A stretch of DNA of 64,000 bases from Aphelenchoides besseyi (Eukaryota; Nematoda; Chromadorea; Rhabditida; Aphelenchoididae), in the NCBI GenBank assembly GCA_024699855.1, contig JAMPIQ010000003.1:7006001-7070000 (forward strand). Reading direction: 5' to 3'. Made by a program: the position numbers and the translations under genes. Of the stretch, positions 38,312 to 50,329 are shown in pieces; position 1 is the stretch's first letter, and every line of letters begins with the position of its first letter. Under the pieces are notes generated by a model. The model ran no database searches, was not told the DNA's origin, and saw only the letters and a list, made by a program, of their open reading frames with translations.

Positions 38312-40991
38312 TCACGACATTTGAATGGCCAATTGTCGATAGACGTGTTTCTTGTACTCCTCCAATCCGCCCTCCAAATGAGTGATGGTGCGATCCTTAA
38401 CGACCCATAGTTCCTTGCAGACCAGATCAATCAGACGCTCGTCGTGAGAAACCAAAACCACGCCTCCCTGAAGTAATAGCGCTAGTTCGGTTATATGACT
38501 CGCAACTTACGTTAAACTCGTTAAGTGCGGCCCCTAACGCATCTACTGTTTCAACGTCTAAGTGATTGGTTGGCTCGTCAAGAACTAAATAGTTTGGTCT
38601 AAACAATTGCATGTTATTGAAGTTTAAAAATTATGATATACTTTTGTAAACCCAAACATGCAAATGCCAATCGAGACTTCTGACCACCGGAAAGTGTCTC
38701 AATCGATTGAAAAACAATATCGCCGGACAATCCAAAACGACCCAAAGCTGCTCGATAATCTTCCTGATTCATTCCTAAAACATACGAATTGTTTTTGACT
38801 AACAATCTTACTAAACATACCCGGAAACCGTTGAGCGCACAATTCCAATACGGAACACTCCATTTCCAATTGATCGACATGATGTTGAGTGAAATATCCG
38901 ATGTTGATACGGCGATTCACGTGTCTTAATCCACTGCTTGGCGACAATTCGCCCAACAAAATCTTCAACAATGTTGTTTTACCCGATCCGTTTTCTCCGA
39001 CCTAAATGCTCAGGATTGAAATTTCAATCTGATAGTTAGCTTACAATACAAATTCGAGAATCGTTTTGTGATCCAACGCAAATGTTTTGAAAAATAAGGG
39101 GCGAATCTTTGTTGTATTGGAATGTGACTTCGTCCAACTGCAGAACTGGATTGTTGAGTATGTCACATTTCGGGAATGCTAATTTGACCTCTGCTTCTTG
39201 AACAACAGGTTGTAGGACCGGACTAAAATAGTGGGTTGAAGGCGAAGCAAGTTGATCAAACTAACAGTTTTTCCAACATTTTAATTCGACTTTGTACCAT
39301 CGATGCACGTTTTGCATTGTAACGAAACTTGTCAATAAACTCTTGAACATGCGATCGTAGTTGTTGTTGTGCTTCGTACTCTCGTTGTTGCAACGTGAGT
39401 TTCTCTCGCATATTCTGCAAATTACAATCAATTATTTCGCGTTTTCTTCAATCCACCTTTTCGTAACTGTCATAGTTTCCTTTATATTGATCCAAACGTT
39501 GCGAATGAAGATGAACAATATCGGTACAGATGGCATTCAGGAATTTACGGTCGTGAGAAACAATGAAGATCGTACTTTCCCACTCTTGTAAATGATTTTC
39601 CAACCAGTAAACGGCGCGCATATCTAAAAGCTTCGCAATTAAGTACCACAGAATATGCGCGTCAACCAACCCAACATGTTAGTCGGTTCATCCAACAACA
39701 ACAAATCGGGTTTCATAAACAATGCCCGTGCCAAAGCCACACGCATACGCCAACCACCCGAAAACTCTCTGGTCGGTTTACGTTGTTCGTCCGGTTTAAA
39801 GCCCAAACCAAAAAGAATGGTCGCTGCACGAGCCGGTGCTTTGTCCACTTGCAATGCTTCCATTTCAGCAAAAACTTCAGTTAAACGAGCACTAGCTAAT
39901 GCTTTCTGATCATCCGAAAGAGCGGTACTGAAATCGAGTGTTGAAGAATTATAATGAAACAATCGTTACTCGTTGATTGTCTCTTGGAGCGACTTCTCTT
40001 CGGCCAAAATGGCTGTTCGTTTTACATCGCATTCCAACACACTATCAATAACCATCGTATCATCGCCTTCAACTTCCTGCTCCACACTCAACATCGAAAT
40101 GTTGTTCGGAATGATCAATTGACCGCAAGCGATCATTTTCAGGAGCGTCGTCTTACCGATACCATTCCGACCGACCAAACCATATTTGTGACCGTAGACC
40201 AACAACAACTCGGCTCCACTCAACAGGACTCTAAAACCGGCAGATGCGAATAATCCAAAAACAAGTTTACTCACTTTGTACCAATCGAAATGTCGACCCC
40301 ATCAAAACGTATGTCCTTTGTTCCACCTGATCCATCTTCTTTCAATCCGCGTCTATTCATCGCCTGTGATGCTGTGGCTTGAAGTCCAACTTGTTTTTTT
40401 CGCGGTTGTTTCGGTTCTTCACCGGCACGTTTTTCTTGTTTTTCTGCTGCTTTCGCTCGTTCTTTCGCCAACTTCTTTCGATCGACGTTCTAAAGACCAA
40501 GAAGAAGAAAATCGAGAAACAACTTCAGACTAACCATTGCGGGAACATCCTTCGCTTGAATATTCCAAATGCTATCGATTTGATGTAATTCGGTTTTTGT
40601 GTTACTAATGTCGATTGTTCGTTCCAGCTTCCGTGCACCTTCAAACTTTTCCTTCTTCTGCACATTTTTTCTGAAATCCAAAAGAATACAACGACGAAAA
40701 GATAACTCATCTACCCTCCATGCAAAATGATCAGAAATTTCTCAGCCAAAACTCGAATATCAGCTTCGATCATGTCCGGTTGCCACGCTAAGAGATTCTC
40801 GCCAACTGCTTCGAAGACTTCGTCTGGCGTTGTCATTTCACTCGCGTTAACAACCAACATTCCTGAACAAAAAACGAATACGTGAATGATCGTCGCTCTA
40901 ACTTACGACTCAAATAATCGGTTATTATCGGATCAACGCTTGGCAAAACCTTTTGCATGAAATCGTTCAATCGTACTTCCACTTTGTCCAT
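38312..40991 (-). CDS. abcf-3: ABC-F ATPase, ABCF3/GCN20 type
   Basis: Full-length soluble twin-ABC protein. The N-terminal region ([20 protein letters not shown]) matches the ABCF3/GCN20 extension, followed by a Lys/Glu-rich linker. ABC1: Walker [12 protein letters not shown], signature FSGGWRMR, Walker [11 protein letters not shown] linker with many Gln/Arg follows ([13 protein letters not shown]). ABC2: Walker [12 protein letters not shown], signature [12 protein letters not shown], Walker [13 protein letters not shown], then [13 protein letters not shown]. There are no transmembrane segments. The last residues are [11 protein letters not shown], stop at 38314-38312. GCN20-type proteins bind ribosomes and support Gcn2 activation. 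Introns are about 40-50 nt and several split conserved motifs (for example MLD after LDEPTN). Confidence 0.95.
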
Positions 40992-41489
40992 GATGTCTAG
41001 TTGTTGACGAAAAGCGTGTAACCCAATTCGATGACAACGAAAAAGAAAATGGCCGCTGGCAACGCACAGACAATCGCCCAGAAGTAGTAGATGTCAGCTG
41101 AACCGAAAAACTGTAAAGTTAAATCGTCGATCCACGAATCAGAAAGCATCCACGAAGGCTTGACGATTTAACATCAAAAAATCAACGAATTTCGTTAACT
41201 TCAGCCTATGGGTCGTGTGTTCAACGGTCGATGTGACAACAGTTCTGGTCGTTTACAATACCTCCAATTAATTACTCGTTCATCAGCTACAAAACTCTAA
41301 CTGTTTACTTTCTTCCTAACCGGGTTATAAACCAACAACAAACTGTGTAGTCAATAGAAGTCATTTCAATTATTGTGGATGTGAAAGAGATCAGAAAGCA
41401 AGTTTAAAGCATGTCGTTGGACAGTTAATCGGTGAACAGATGCGGCCTTACAAAAGATCGACAATGAATCGGAACTGAATGTAAAAACT

Positions 41490-43974
41490 TTAATCTTCCG
41501 TTTCTTCAGTTTTTTTGTTCGAAATTTTGTTATTTTTTGGTTTCATTGTTGGAGTGTCGATGTTGACTTCGGCCCAGAAAACATTCGGCGAAATGACGTC
41601 TTGGCTTCTCAAATTTGACGGCGAGTGTAAATCTTCGACTTTATGCAAATTACGCGACTTCTCGACTTTTCCTTGAAACACAATCTCCGAGAGTTTGTTG
41701 AGAACATCTGAAAGCACGTTGATGAGAACAATCAACGCTCCAAGACTTTACCGTTGATGTTGTTACACACGCGATTGAAGAAACGGAATCGCGGTAATCC
41801 TCTTTCCCAAACGAAAATGAAATAGATCGCGAATGCAAAAGTAATCACCGCCAAAATCGATAGTGCCGTTTCGGGTTGACCAACAATCGTTGTAACAACC
41901 AAAGTTGTTGTACACGCAAAGAAGATAAACGGCATAATGATGGGAGTGCGCACGCGGTTTTCATCGACCGGTAGACGACGCAAACGAATGACGATCAACA
42001 AAACAATCGTGACTGTTCGTTGAGTCCATGCTGAGAATCCTTTGAAATTAATCAATTGACGAATATCCCAACAGAGGGCCATAACAAGAGCTGCCAAAAC
42101 GTGGAAAACTATCGAGCAACGTGGACTACCACGTTTTTCACTCCAACAGCTGAGGAACGGTGGCATCAGACCGCTTCTTGCCACAGCGTGCAAAGCTCTA
42201 AAAAGGATTACGAATATTCGAAACCATTGCTCAACCTGCTGCCTAAGAACAAAGTTGAATTGAGACTTCCAATTAGAACGATGCAACTGAAATGACATAA
42301 AATGACGATTTAGAGTTGATAAAATAAACTTGCATCATAAAAGGCACAACCAATCGACAAGGACCTCCAATTGCCTTCTCAGCAAACGACTAAAATCAAA
42401 AAGTGGTGTTAATTCAACATGCTCAAGATTACCATTGCAACAGCATCCGAAGTTTGAATCTCTTTCAAGCTTAAGATTACTGAGTAGGAGATATTGACGC
42501 AAACGAAGATCGCCGTAATGATAGTCATTCCCACGGAAATTGAAAACGGCATATTACTGAAAAGATATTTGTAATACTTGATTGAATTCACGATTACCGT
42601 CTTGGGTTTCTGATTTCTTCGGTTCCCATATTCAAAACGTCCCAGCCGTCGAAAGCTAACAAAAAACGGCCGTAGTCTAAATTGCCCTCCACCCAACACC
42701 CCCAACCCTCCTTAATCAACTCCTCTCGACGAGCTGATTCCAAGAAATATAGACATCAGACCCGAAAAATCACTCCGCATTTGTGGCTTCTGGCCATTCC
42801 CACACGTGCGTACAAGACACGTTGTTTACGCTATATGTTCATACAAAATTTCTAAATCTATAAATCCTTAAAGTCAGTGAATTCTATAGAAATCTTAATT
42901 CCATAACTCTTTAGAGAGTAATTTTTCGGGTCTGATGACTATACATCTTTGAATCAGCTCGTTGAAAGGAATCGATTGGTGTCGGTTGCAAGCTCGGGAG
43001 GTGGGCGGTAATCCAGACTATTACCTAGCAAACCCGCGAAAAAAGATGTAACAAGACTGCTGGGAGTAATTGTAGAATTATCGAACATGTTTTCCAAATT
43101 TTCACTGCGTCCTAAAGAACTTGATTTAATGGAATTAACTGATGTTTACCTTGGAAAATCAAGTAGTAAAAACCAACACAAATGATTAGTAAAGTACTTC
43201 CGATTTTGGCAAACGACGCGACGATTTGAAATCGTGACACAACAGTGCGAATCGAGAAAAAGTTCAAGAACATCAGCAAACCTACAGACGCAACTACAGT
43301 GGAACATATTGTAATAAACTTACTGATTGTGGTGAAACTAATAAAGACGTTAAATGTATGAGCACTTTGTGGATCTGAGACTTGAATGTTCAGTCCTTGA
43401 CGAAAGTATTCAGCGAAAGTAAGTGCTTGAATGGCCAACGTTGAGGTGTGGGTCACAAAACATGTACACAAAGCGAAAGCAAAAGCCACCGACTTAATGT
43501 TCATGTGATTCATGTAAGCAAAATCACTTCCAGACTTCTTGATACTTGTTCCCAACTCAACATAGCAATAGGCCCCGATCAAAGACATCACTGAGGAGCC
43601 TATCCAAATGACAAGAGATAACCCAAACTATTCATTCGATCAATTAATTTCCATATCAACTTTGCTTACCGAGTTTGTTTCTTTTAAGATTGTGGACGGA
43701 GAAATGAAAATTCCTGAATGACATGTAACTTGAAATCATTCTTTTCAACGAACCTGATCCAATAATCGATCCAATAACAAAACTAATTGCGCCTATAGGG
43801 CCCATTTTATGGTCGGCATTCCGAGCTCCCGGCTCCACACCGAGAACCTAGAAGATACAATTAATACACGAAAAGAATCCACAAGCTAACGCTCGTGATT
43901 TCATCAGCAGCTTCCTGTCGAGCTTCGTTCTCGTCGCTTTCGCTCGGCGAATCGTTGTTTACAAATGTAACCAT
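41490..43974 (-). CDS. L-type amino-acid transporter light chain (SLC7 family)
   Basis: Twelve-helix APC-superfamily transporter. The acidic N-terminus (MVTFVNNDSPSESDENEARQ) is followed by MGPIGAISFVIGSIIGSG-IFISPS, the TM1 substrate-binding motif of SLC7 transporters. Later features: SLVIWIGSSVMSLIGAYCYV with ELGTSIKKSGSD, FFAGLLG, AFDGWDVLNMGTEEIRNP (TM6; AYDGWN in relatives) and RNMPFSISVGMTIITAIFVC. The C-terminus ends NKKTEETED. LAT-type carriers exchange large neutral or cationic amino acids and usually pair with a heavy chain through a Cys in the loop after TM3; I did not settle that Cys here. One intron (42677-43024, 348 bp) is long because of a MITE. Confidence 0.9.
42729..42963. 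mobile_element. MITE-like element in SLC7 intron
   Basis: Terminal inverted repeats of about 45 bp bound a roughly 235-bp AT-rich element. The left end contains GACGAGCTGATTC and CATCAGACCCGAAAAATCAC; the right end carries the reverse complement with a few changes. The interior has no coding frame. I cannot identify a clear target-site duplication. The family is unknown; it is probably a non-autonomous DNA transposon. Confidence 0.75.
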
Positions 43975-44043
43975 TTTGTTACTGAAATGAAGTGTTAGAT
44001 CGTTGGCTTCAAAAGATCACGTAAATGAAAGTACAAAACGTGT

Positions 44044-44331
44044 TTAATAGATCCGCTCGTTCAGCAACATTCGATCACGTGAAAATCCGAATTCTTCAGA
44101 CCCACTCAAGGACATTGCCTTTTCCCGTGCTCTCGAACTAATTTTACGGTTTGATTTGCTGATGGCGATTACATTCATCTCTTCAACCCTCAGCGATTGG
44201 CGTTGCCTGTCGGTGCAAATGCGCTCGTCATTCAAGTTTCTCACGCACTCATCATCGTCCAGTTGCGTGCAGTTAACATCTTCGAGTTCAAGAAAACAGA
44301 CGATCTTGCAATAACAGAAGAAACGAACCAA
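44044..44331 (-). CDS. Possible small protein (uncertain)
   Basis: Open frame of 95 codons ending RDRMLLNERIY. The charged C-terminal two thirds (NLNDERICTDRQRQSLRVEE) has coding-like composition and the N-terminus (MVRFFCYCKIVCFLELEDVN) is Cys-rich and hydrophobic. It lies 70 bp upstream of the SLC7 start on the same strand, so it could also be part of that gene's 5' region. No family recognised. Confidence 0.25.
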   Translation of the reverse strand: MVRFFCYCKIVCFLELEDVNCTQLDDDECVRNLNDERICTDRQRQSLRVEEMNVIAISKSNRKISSRAREKAMSLSGSEEFGFSRDRMLLNERIY

Positions 44332-44339
44332 TTTGCCGA

Positions 44340-45740
44340 ACTTTTTTATGGGACAATGAACTTCGAATTTAAACGGCGGACGCCCAATGCTTTGTCTTCT
44401 GAATCCCTACATTGAAAATTGTTCGCCTCTCATCTTCCTTCAAACGATTCATCGTTGGCCACATTCCACTGATCGTTACAATCAATTTGAGCGCATGATT
44501 GAGTCATTTATTTTCATTGTCGTCATTTTTGATTCCTCATTAGTAAGTGAAAGAACGAGCATAAGAGGAAGATCAATCACATATCGCGAATCAAAAATAT
44601 TCTCATGTAGAAAATCGACAAATAACCCAAATGCACGAATAAACCTTTCAATTTGCTCAATTCGTTCTCTTGATCTCAACCAAACGATCCGCTCACTGCG
44701 TCCGAATTGTGAGCATTCTATAATCAACTATCAGAAAATAAACCCAATTTATTTACAATCCATTTCAAGAACCATTGCACACCTACAAAAGATGTAAACA
44801 AGAGAAAGCAGAAGGATCGTAATGTCCCAGAAAACTGATTTGAACACGTGACCGTTTACTTCTTGCGCTTATGAACCTTCCGACTAATGAGATGGCAGAA
44901 GCGTACAGCCGATTAATCGGAACGGAAAAACCCGATTGGTTGGACACAAGAGTTCGGCTCATAACGTCGCACTTTTGTTTGACTAATAATCACAATCCGC
45001 AAACATTTGGCTTGAGGACATTTACTAAAAATGTGAAGAAGATTACCTTCAGAAACAATTCAACAACACCGGTCAGGTCCGCGGACATGTTGAGTTCTGG
45101 TGGACACACAAAACAAACGTCAATGCTTGGGATTTTGAGCATCAACACGATGACCGATGATTTCACGTGCATTCTTTGTGACCCACTTCTATGGTAATCG
45201 ATGATGTTAAGATTAATTTTGAGTACTTTGAATTCTACCCATTCGATTAAATCGTTGAAATGGATTAAAAAAGCACGTCAATGAGTAGCTCTAATGTGAA
45301 TTGGGTCAAACAACATGTGAATAAACAAAAGAAGTTGGTCATTCAAAAGCCATGATACTCCTTAATGGGCCTTCTTAACTATCACGTGGCTACAATCTGA
45401 TTCAAGAGGAGATTTTGTTTGTAATGAACAAAAAGAACTGAATTTTGTTTGAACGCAGAAATTAAAATGTGCGTTCTCATGAACATAGAGCTCGTTAAAT
45501 TTCGATGGAAAACTCGTTTGATACGCGGATCAACTATCCAATTCTCGTCATTTGTCTGTACGAGCTAATAAACCGCGCGAATTGTGATGCTCACGATTTT
45601 TTTCAGATTCGAATTGAACTTTTAATTGCTGCAACTGTAAATCGATTAACATATACGATTAAAGCTATACAATCAGAGACTTAAAATAAAAAGAAACGAA
45701 AAGATTGGACAAAGGAAATCGATCAGTTTGGAAGTCAACT
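44340..45740. other. Intergenic, nothing firmly supported
   Basis: Contains several open frames of 60-136 codons on both strands with no recognisable domain. One minus-strand frame near 45172-44990 has a hydrophobic end and a possible 23-nt intron, but it reads into a stop. Promoters of the flanking divergent genes are probably here. Confidence 0.45.
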
Positions 45741-45746
45741 CTTGCG

Positions 45747-46472
45747 ATGGGCGGTCGACTTCAAATTTCGTGGTCAGTTGGATTGGTCTTCTTGATCGCT
45801 TCGGCTTTCTTCTTTCTTCAATGTTCTGCTCCGGGTTTCCGAGGTGGTGGTTTTCGTGGAGGTGGTTTTCGAGGTTATGGTTCGTATCGCGGATACACAG
45901 CGATTCGCGGAAGACGTTATTACGGAGGATATTTTGGTTAGTTTAATTCTAATACACCAGTAAGTTTAATTTTTTCGGTTAGGTTACGGTTTTGGTATGT
46001 TTTGAATCGTTTTGTTTCTTGCAACTTGTAGGATATCCGGGCTATTATGGCATGTACTATCATGGTTATCCGTACGGGTCAGTTCTAAATTTTATTGAAT
46101 TAAACAGAATTCTTTCAGTTACTATGGAGCCTACTATCACAGACCGTTTGTTTGGACTTGGGGCGGTGGCTATGCGATTACACTTTACGTTATCTTATTT
46201 CTAATTCTGATCTCCGTTATTCTTGGAATCATTGCGGCATCTACGACGAACTTCCGAGTACGTTTGCCCATTATAACATTATACTCGACGGATTTTAGGA
46301 ACGAGAATACTTTTACTATCACGAAGACCCATGGCAGCCGGATTACTACCAACAACAAGCTCCACCGCCAATTGTCGTTTACGGAAATCAAGAAGCTACT
46401 GAAGGTTCACCTCAAGTTATTTTGGTCAAACCAAAACAGAAGTCGGAGCAAAAGAAGTCAGCGAAGAAGTGA
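45747..46472 (+). CDS. Gly/Tyr-rich membrane protein with signal peptide
   Basis: Signal peptide MGGRLQISWSVGLVFLIASA-FFFLQC, then a low-complexity luminal or extracellular part (GFRGGGFRGGGFRGYGSYRG; YPGYYGMYYHGYPYG), one transmembrane helix (YAITLYVILFLILISVILGI) and a polar tail rich in Tyr and Gln (YFYYHEDPWQPDYYQQQAPP) ending KSEQKKSAKK. Four introns, one flanking a 4-residue microexon (YGFG). An AATAAA is at 46503-46508. The GGX repeats resemble cuticle or adhesive glycine-rich proteins, but the helix and basic tail argue for a membrane-anchored protein. Function unknown. The neighbouring minus gene converges on it. Confidence 0.8.
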
Positions 46473-46570
46473 ACAAATTGAATGGTTATTGTGTTTAGGG
46501 ACAATAAACTATTGATTTTATAAGCAAAAGAACTCAATTAGTTTATTTTCCGCAACTACAAACAAACCTC

Positions 46571-47571
46571 CTAACGATATTCGCCCTTGTCCTTGATATT
46601 CAATCCGGCTTTGGTGGAACTGTCATGTTGTTTTTTGCGTATTTGAATCGAATCCTTGAGCGCCACTTCGGTGATTTGTTGGTCGTCGAATGGTGATTTC
46701 TCGTCTTTCACTTCCGACGGCAATCGAGATCGACGAAGGATGCTGGAGTTCAAGTAGAGGTTCGTGAACAGCGATTCCTCGTCTTTTGGACGCGAAGCGA
46801 ACACCCGCTTGTAACGATCCTTACGCTCCTAAACAAACAGGGTTCTTCCACGAGAAACTCCATCTACCGCTTTCGACTGTTGTCCGATCAACGCACGTTG
46901 ATGTTCCAGCTGTTTGTTCTGCTCCTTTTGTTTCTGGCGAAGTTTTCGAACACCGTCAATGGTCTCGTTCATCATTCGCAGTGCCTGCGCTCGTTCGATT
47001 GCCGCTCGACGCTTCAGGTCCGCGTATTCTTGCTCGAAGTAGGGAAGTTGATTGGTCCCAACTGTTTCGACTTTTCCTTCTTTTCGCAACTTCTCGATCT
47101 CCTCTTTCACTTCGTCGACGATTTCCTGACAACGAGCTTGATAGTCTTTCTTGAGTTCCTGAACAAGAAATGAACTGAGACTTCCGACCACTTCTCTACC
47201 TCATATTCGTCGTTGCGAGAAGCGTAGATGTTCTTTTCCTCCAAAATCAAGAAGTAATTGGATTGAGCTTCGTCCACATCGGAACGCAGCTTCTCGATTG
47301 TCGATTGCAGTTTAGCGTTTTGCCTGTTAGTTCGCCATTCGATCAGTATTAACCAAAGGATCACAGCCAACACAACCAATTGAACAAAAATGCCCATTCC
47401 CAACAGGCCACCAAGTTGTTGGTATTGTTCTGAAACGGGCGAATTGAGTGCGAATGAAAGTCTTCACTTACGAGTAACCAATGGATTCACGGTGGTAGTG
47501 AACAGCTCAACACTACATACTTCATGGACAAAAAAGACAAAGAAAACGAAAACGCAATCCACGAGCAACAT
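46571..47571 (-). CDS. Membrane-anchored coiled-coil protein
   Basis: The first exon encodes a signal peptide (MLLVDCVFVFFVFFVHEVCS, ATG at 47571). A short luminal piece (VELFTTTVNPLVT..EQYQQL) precedes a TM helix (MGIFVQLVVLAVILWLILIE), and the cytoplasmic part is almost all charged coiled coil (KLQSTIEKLRSDVDEAQSNY; KKDYQARCQEIVDEVKEEIE; ERAQALRMMNETIDGVRKLR). It ends GLNIKDKGEYR. About 270 residues, type I topology. No family recognised; the architecture suggests a tether or scaffold at an organelle or the plasma membrane. Confidence 0.75.
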
Positions 47572-47863
47572 CTCCGACCCAACTGACAATCCAAATCACT
47601 TGGAAGTTAAAATGAAAGAAGCAGAATTTACTGGTCAAATCAGAGATCCTTGGAAATGGGAGACCGAAGAGACGCAGAGAAAAGAGCTGCGGGCCAACTC
47701 AGCACTTTGATCGATAAGCGTCATATACGTGTTCTCGACTTCTTGTTTCAGAAGCCGACTTTCATTGAGTCTTTTAAGGTTCGTAATGGGTGCTCATAAG
47801 CACAACAAATTTTGGACCGCTTTGCTTCTGGCATAGCCTATTCTCACAATCAATAGTATACAT

Positions 47864-49364
47864 TTATTCGTCGTTCATGAGTGTTTTTATGGTCCGAATG
47901 ATTGGAATGAAGACCTCGTTTGCTGCTCTGTCTCCCCAAAGGAAATCCATCTGGAAAGCAAAGATTGAAATCATTTTCAAGGAACAACGTACGTGATTGT
48001 AATCCGAGAGCTGATTGTTTTGAATCACCAGTTCCTGCGGCAGGTGGTTTCTGAGATAGGTTACATCCGATGTGTCTGCCAACCAGTCAGTGAAACTTGC
48101 GTAGAGGTAAATTGGAACATGTCGAATTTTGCTCAGATCGTAGGCCTCCGGTTCTCTTCCATTCCTCCAATCGTATCTACAAAACCGACCGCTCTTCACC
48201 ATTTGAGTCCAATGCTGAACGTTTCGATTCGAAGTTCCGGCCGGAAAGTGACCGAAATAAACGGGAACAAGATCCTACACAACCCAAATCATTGGCCTTC
48301 TGATGCATCTGCTCACCGAGTTCAGTTGATTGCTGTCGGTGCCAAACAACGTCATGATCAAAACGTCGCAGAACTTTCCGCCAAATAACCGACAAATCTC
48401 TCTTTCAAGCGTCTTCTCAATGATCGTGCCATAGCTGAAAGCACACTACATGAACACAAGACCGTTCACAGAGTTTACGATATGAACTGTCCGTCGCCGA
48501 AGAACCACAGGTACCAATCGATCAGACCCAAATCGGCTATGATCCTCATTCCACCGGTGATATGATTGACTGTGGCGCAAGGTCCAAGAGCAAAATAGGC
48601 ACGAACTATAACTCTGGTTTCGACTCACATCTTCAATTCAAATTCACTTTTCTTTCCGAAATCGGGATCCTCAGCCAACTTGGCGAACATAATCAACGTG
48701 CCCTAAAAAAGTGGTTGATAGTTCTGTTCACTTTGCAGACGTATCTGCGAGTGGCCAACATAGTAGAGAGACGACTGTTGGGTCTCTTTCAGCACAAAAT
48801 CAATGGATGCACTTAGATCGTATTTTGCCATCTCGTCGAAAGTAAAGTTCCAGAACTGAGCACTCTGGGGATCAAAGCGCGTGTGATCTCGACTGTAGTT
48901 GTTGCCGCGCGAATTCGCGAGCCACACGTCAAATCCCGCATCGGCAAACAAGTAGCCTACACAACTCCATTTTTCATCGACAGCAACGAGCGTTCTCACC
49001 TGCACTGTTTCCCGGGTAATTGATCACAAAACTCGCACTCGAGTCTTCCAGTCCATGTTGCATGAAAACGACCGGACGATTTGCACTAGGACTTAAAAAC
49101 CGAATAACAAGACGACACCTCGCTTTCACTGACCACTTCTACCGTACGGGATTCGATGTAATGTGAGTATGTAACTGAAACAGAGACTCAAACCCTCGAC
49201 CATCTACTCACCGATCTTCTGTGATCACGTTGTGCTCTTCGCCAACATAACCACGATATTCGATCAGTTCAAGCTGAAGCCCAACATTACTTCCTGTCCG
49301 ACTGTCCACTCACCGTCGTGCCATCCAAAAGATTAAATCCAACAAATATAGAAACTTGTTTTAT
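47864..49364 (-). CDS. Acid (lysosomal/gastric-type) lipase, 5' end unresolved
   Basis: Alpha/beta-hydrolase of the LIPA/LIPL family. Exons read [94 protein letters not shown], the nucleophile motif [23 protein letters not shown], then [14 protein letters not shown] (acid) and SDYNH-MDFLWG (His). The catalytic triad is complete. Stop at the 47864 end. Such lipases hydrolyse triglycerides and cholesteryl esters in lysosomes or outside the cell and need a signal peptide. Here the 5'-most readable exon ([14 protein letters not shown]) opens after a stop at 49367-49365 without an ATG, so the first exon is missing, undetected or lost. The retropepsin-like gene ends only about 40 bp upstream. Confidence 0.85.
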
Positions 49365-49402
49365 TTAACGTATCCCGACAGACAATTTACAGAAGAAAAC
49401 AT

Positions 49403-50103
49403 TTACTTCTTAGTCAACTTGAACGTTTCGGTCTCCCAGTCCACGTCAATCGACAACTTCAACTTGCGTATTGCATCAGCACCCAAAATGTTGACTTCCT
49501 CAAAATGGCCCTTAGAGCCTTTGCATTCAATTCCGATGCCTGGATCCTATAATTGATCCAATTATTCATCCACAAAAAAGTCAAAAACAAACCTGAATTG
49601 CCATCCAATAGACCTGAGCATTCGCCGCCTTGTCATCTTCATCGATTGGCTTTCCACAAGTCTTGCATTTCTTTCGCTCCACGGCTTGACCAACAACGTT
49701 TCCGGCACCAAAGAATGCCTCCAAAGTCTTTACAGTAAGGCAAGTGAACGGAGATCCAGTGTCGACGAGGAACCAGACATTGATCACTTTCGAACCTTCT
49801 TTGTTGTGCCGCTGAAGAACCAGCGGAACCATGTAGCGGAGATTGCGGCCATAAATGAAACCGTTGACTGGAAATGCGGTAGTCGGAAATGTGCCGACGC
49901 TCAAATGCTCAGGTTCTTTGCCCTTGCCGATAGCTACAAGCTTAATCTCATTGATATCGCTGACCAAAACATCGAAGTCATCGTACTCCATAGCCAACCA
50001 CTCAAACGAGTTGTCATATTTGCTTGAAGATGAAGAACTCTAAGACAAGCAAAATTAGAAATAGAATTATAAAACAATGACTTACTTTGTTCGGATCGGA
50101 CAT
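49403..50103 (-). CDS. Retropepsin-like aspartic protease domain protein
   Basis: About 205 residues. ATG at 50103 (MSDPNK), a 47-nt intron, then SSSSSKYDNSFEWLAMEYDD. The active-site loop is VWFLVDTGSPFTCLTV; near the C-terminus VNILGADAIRKLKLSI is the hydrophobic-Gly motif that supports the catalytic loop. A single DTG and small size indicate a one-lobe, dimer-forming retropepsin-type fold (DDI1/retroviral class), not a two-lobe pepsin. A CxxC pair (KKCKTCGKPI) sits in the middle, possibly a metal or redox site. No signal peptide. There are no gag, RT or integrase remains nearby, so this is a cellular gene of retropepsin type. Ends ETFKLTKK, stop at 49405-49403. Confidence 0.78.
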
Positions 50104-50329
50104 TTTGACAGTTGTTGAAGCGAAAAGCGTGGCAAACTGAAAATCAACGAATGAATGAAAACAATGAATTGAAAAGACACGCAAACGCAAAAAATTTGAA
50201 TGGGAGAACTGTTCTTCTCAGCAAAGCAAGCAAAAAGACGCCTCGGCAAAATGTCTCATTCTTTGTGAGAAACGTTTCAATCAGGAATTTTTGTCAAGGT
50301 TTGCTAGATTTGAATGTTGATTTGTAAAA

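Noticed and set aside
44990..45172. Minus-strand frame with a hydrophobic end near 45.1 kb
   Set aside because: A possible 23-nt intron leads straight to a stop, and nothing in the sequence identifies a family.
49403..50103. Endogenous retrovirus or LTR retrotransposon fragment
   Set aside because: It has its own intron, and no reverse transcriptase, integrase, gag or long terminal repeats lie nearby; treated as a cellular gene.
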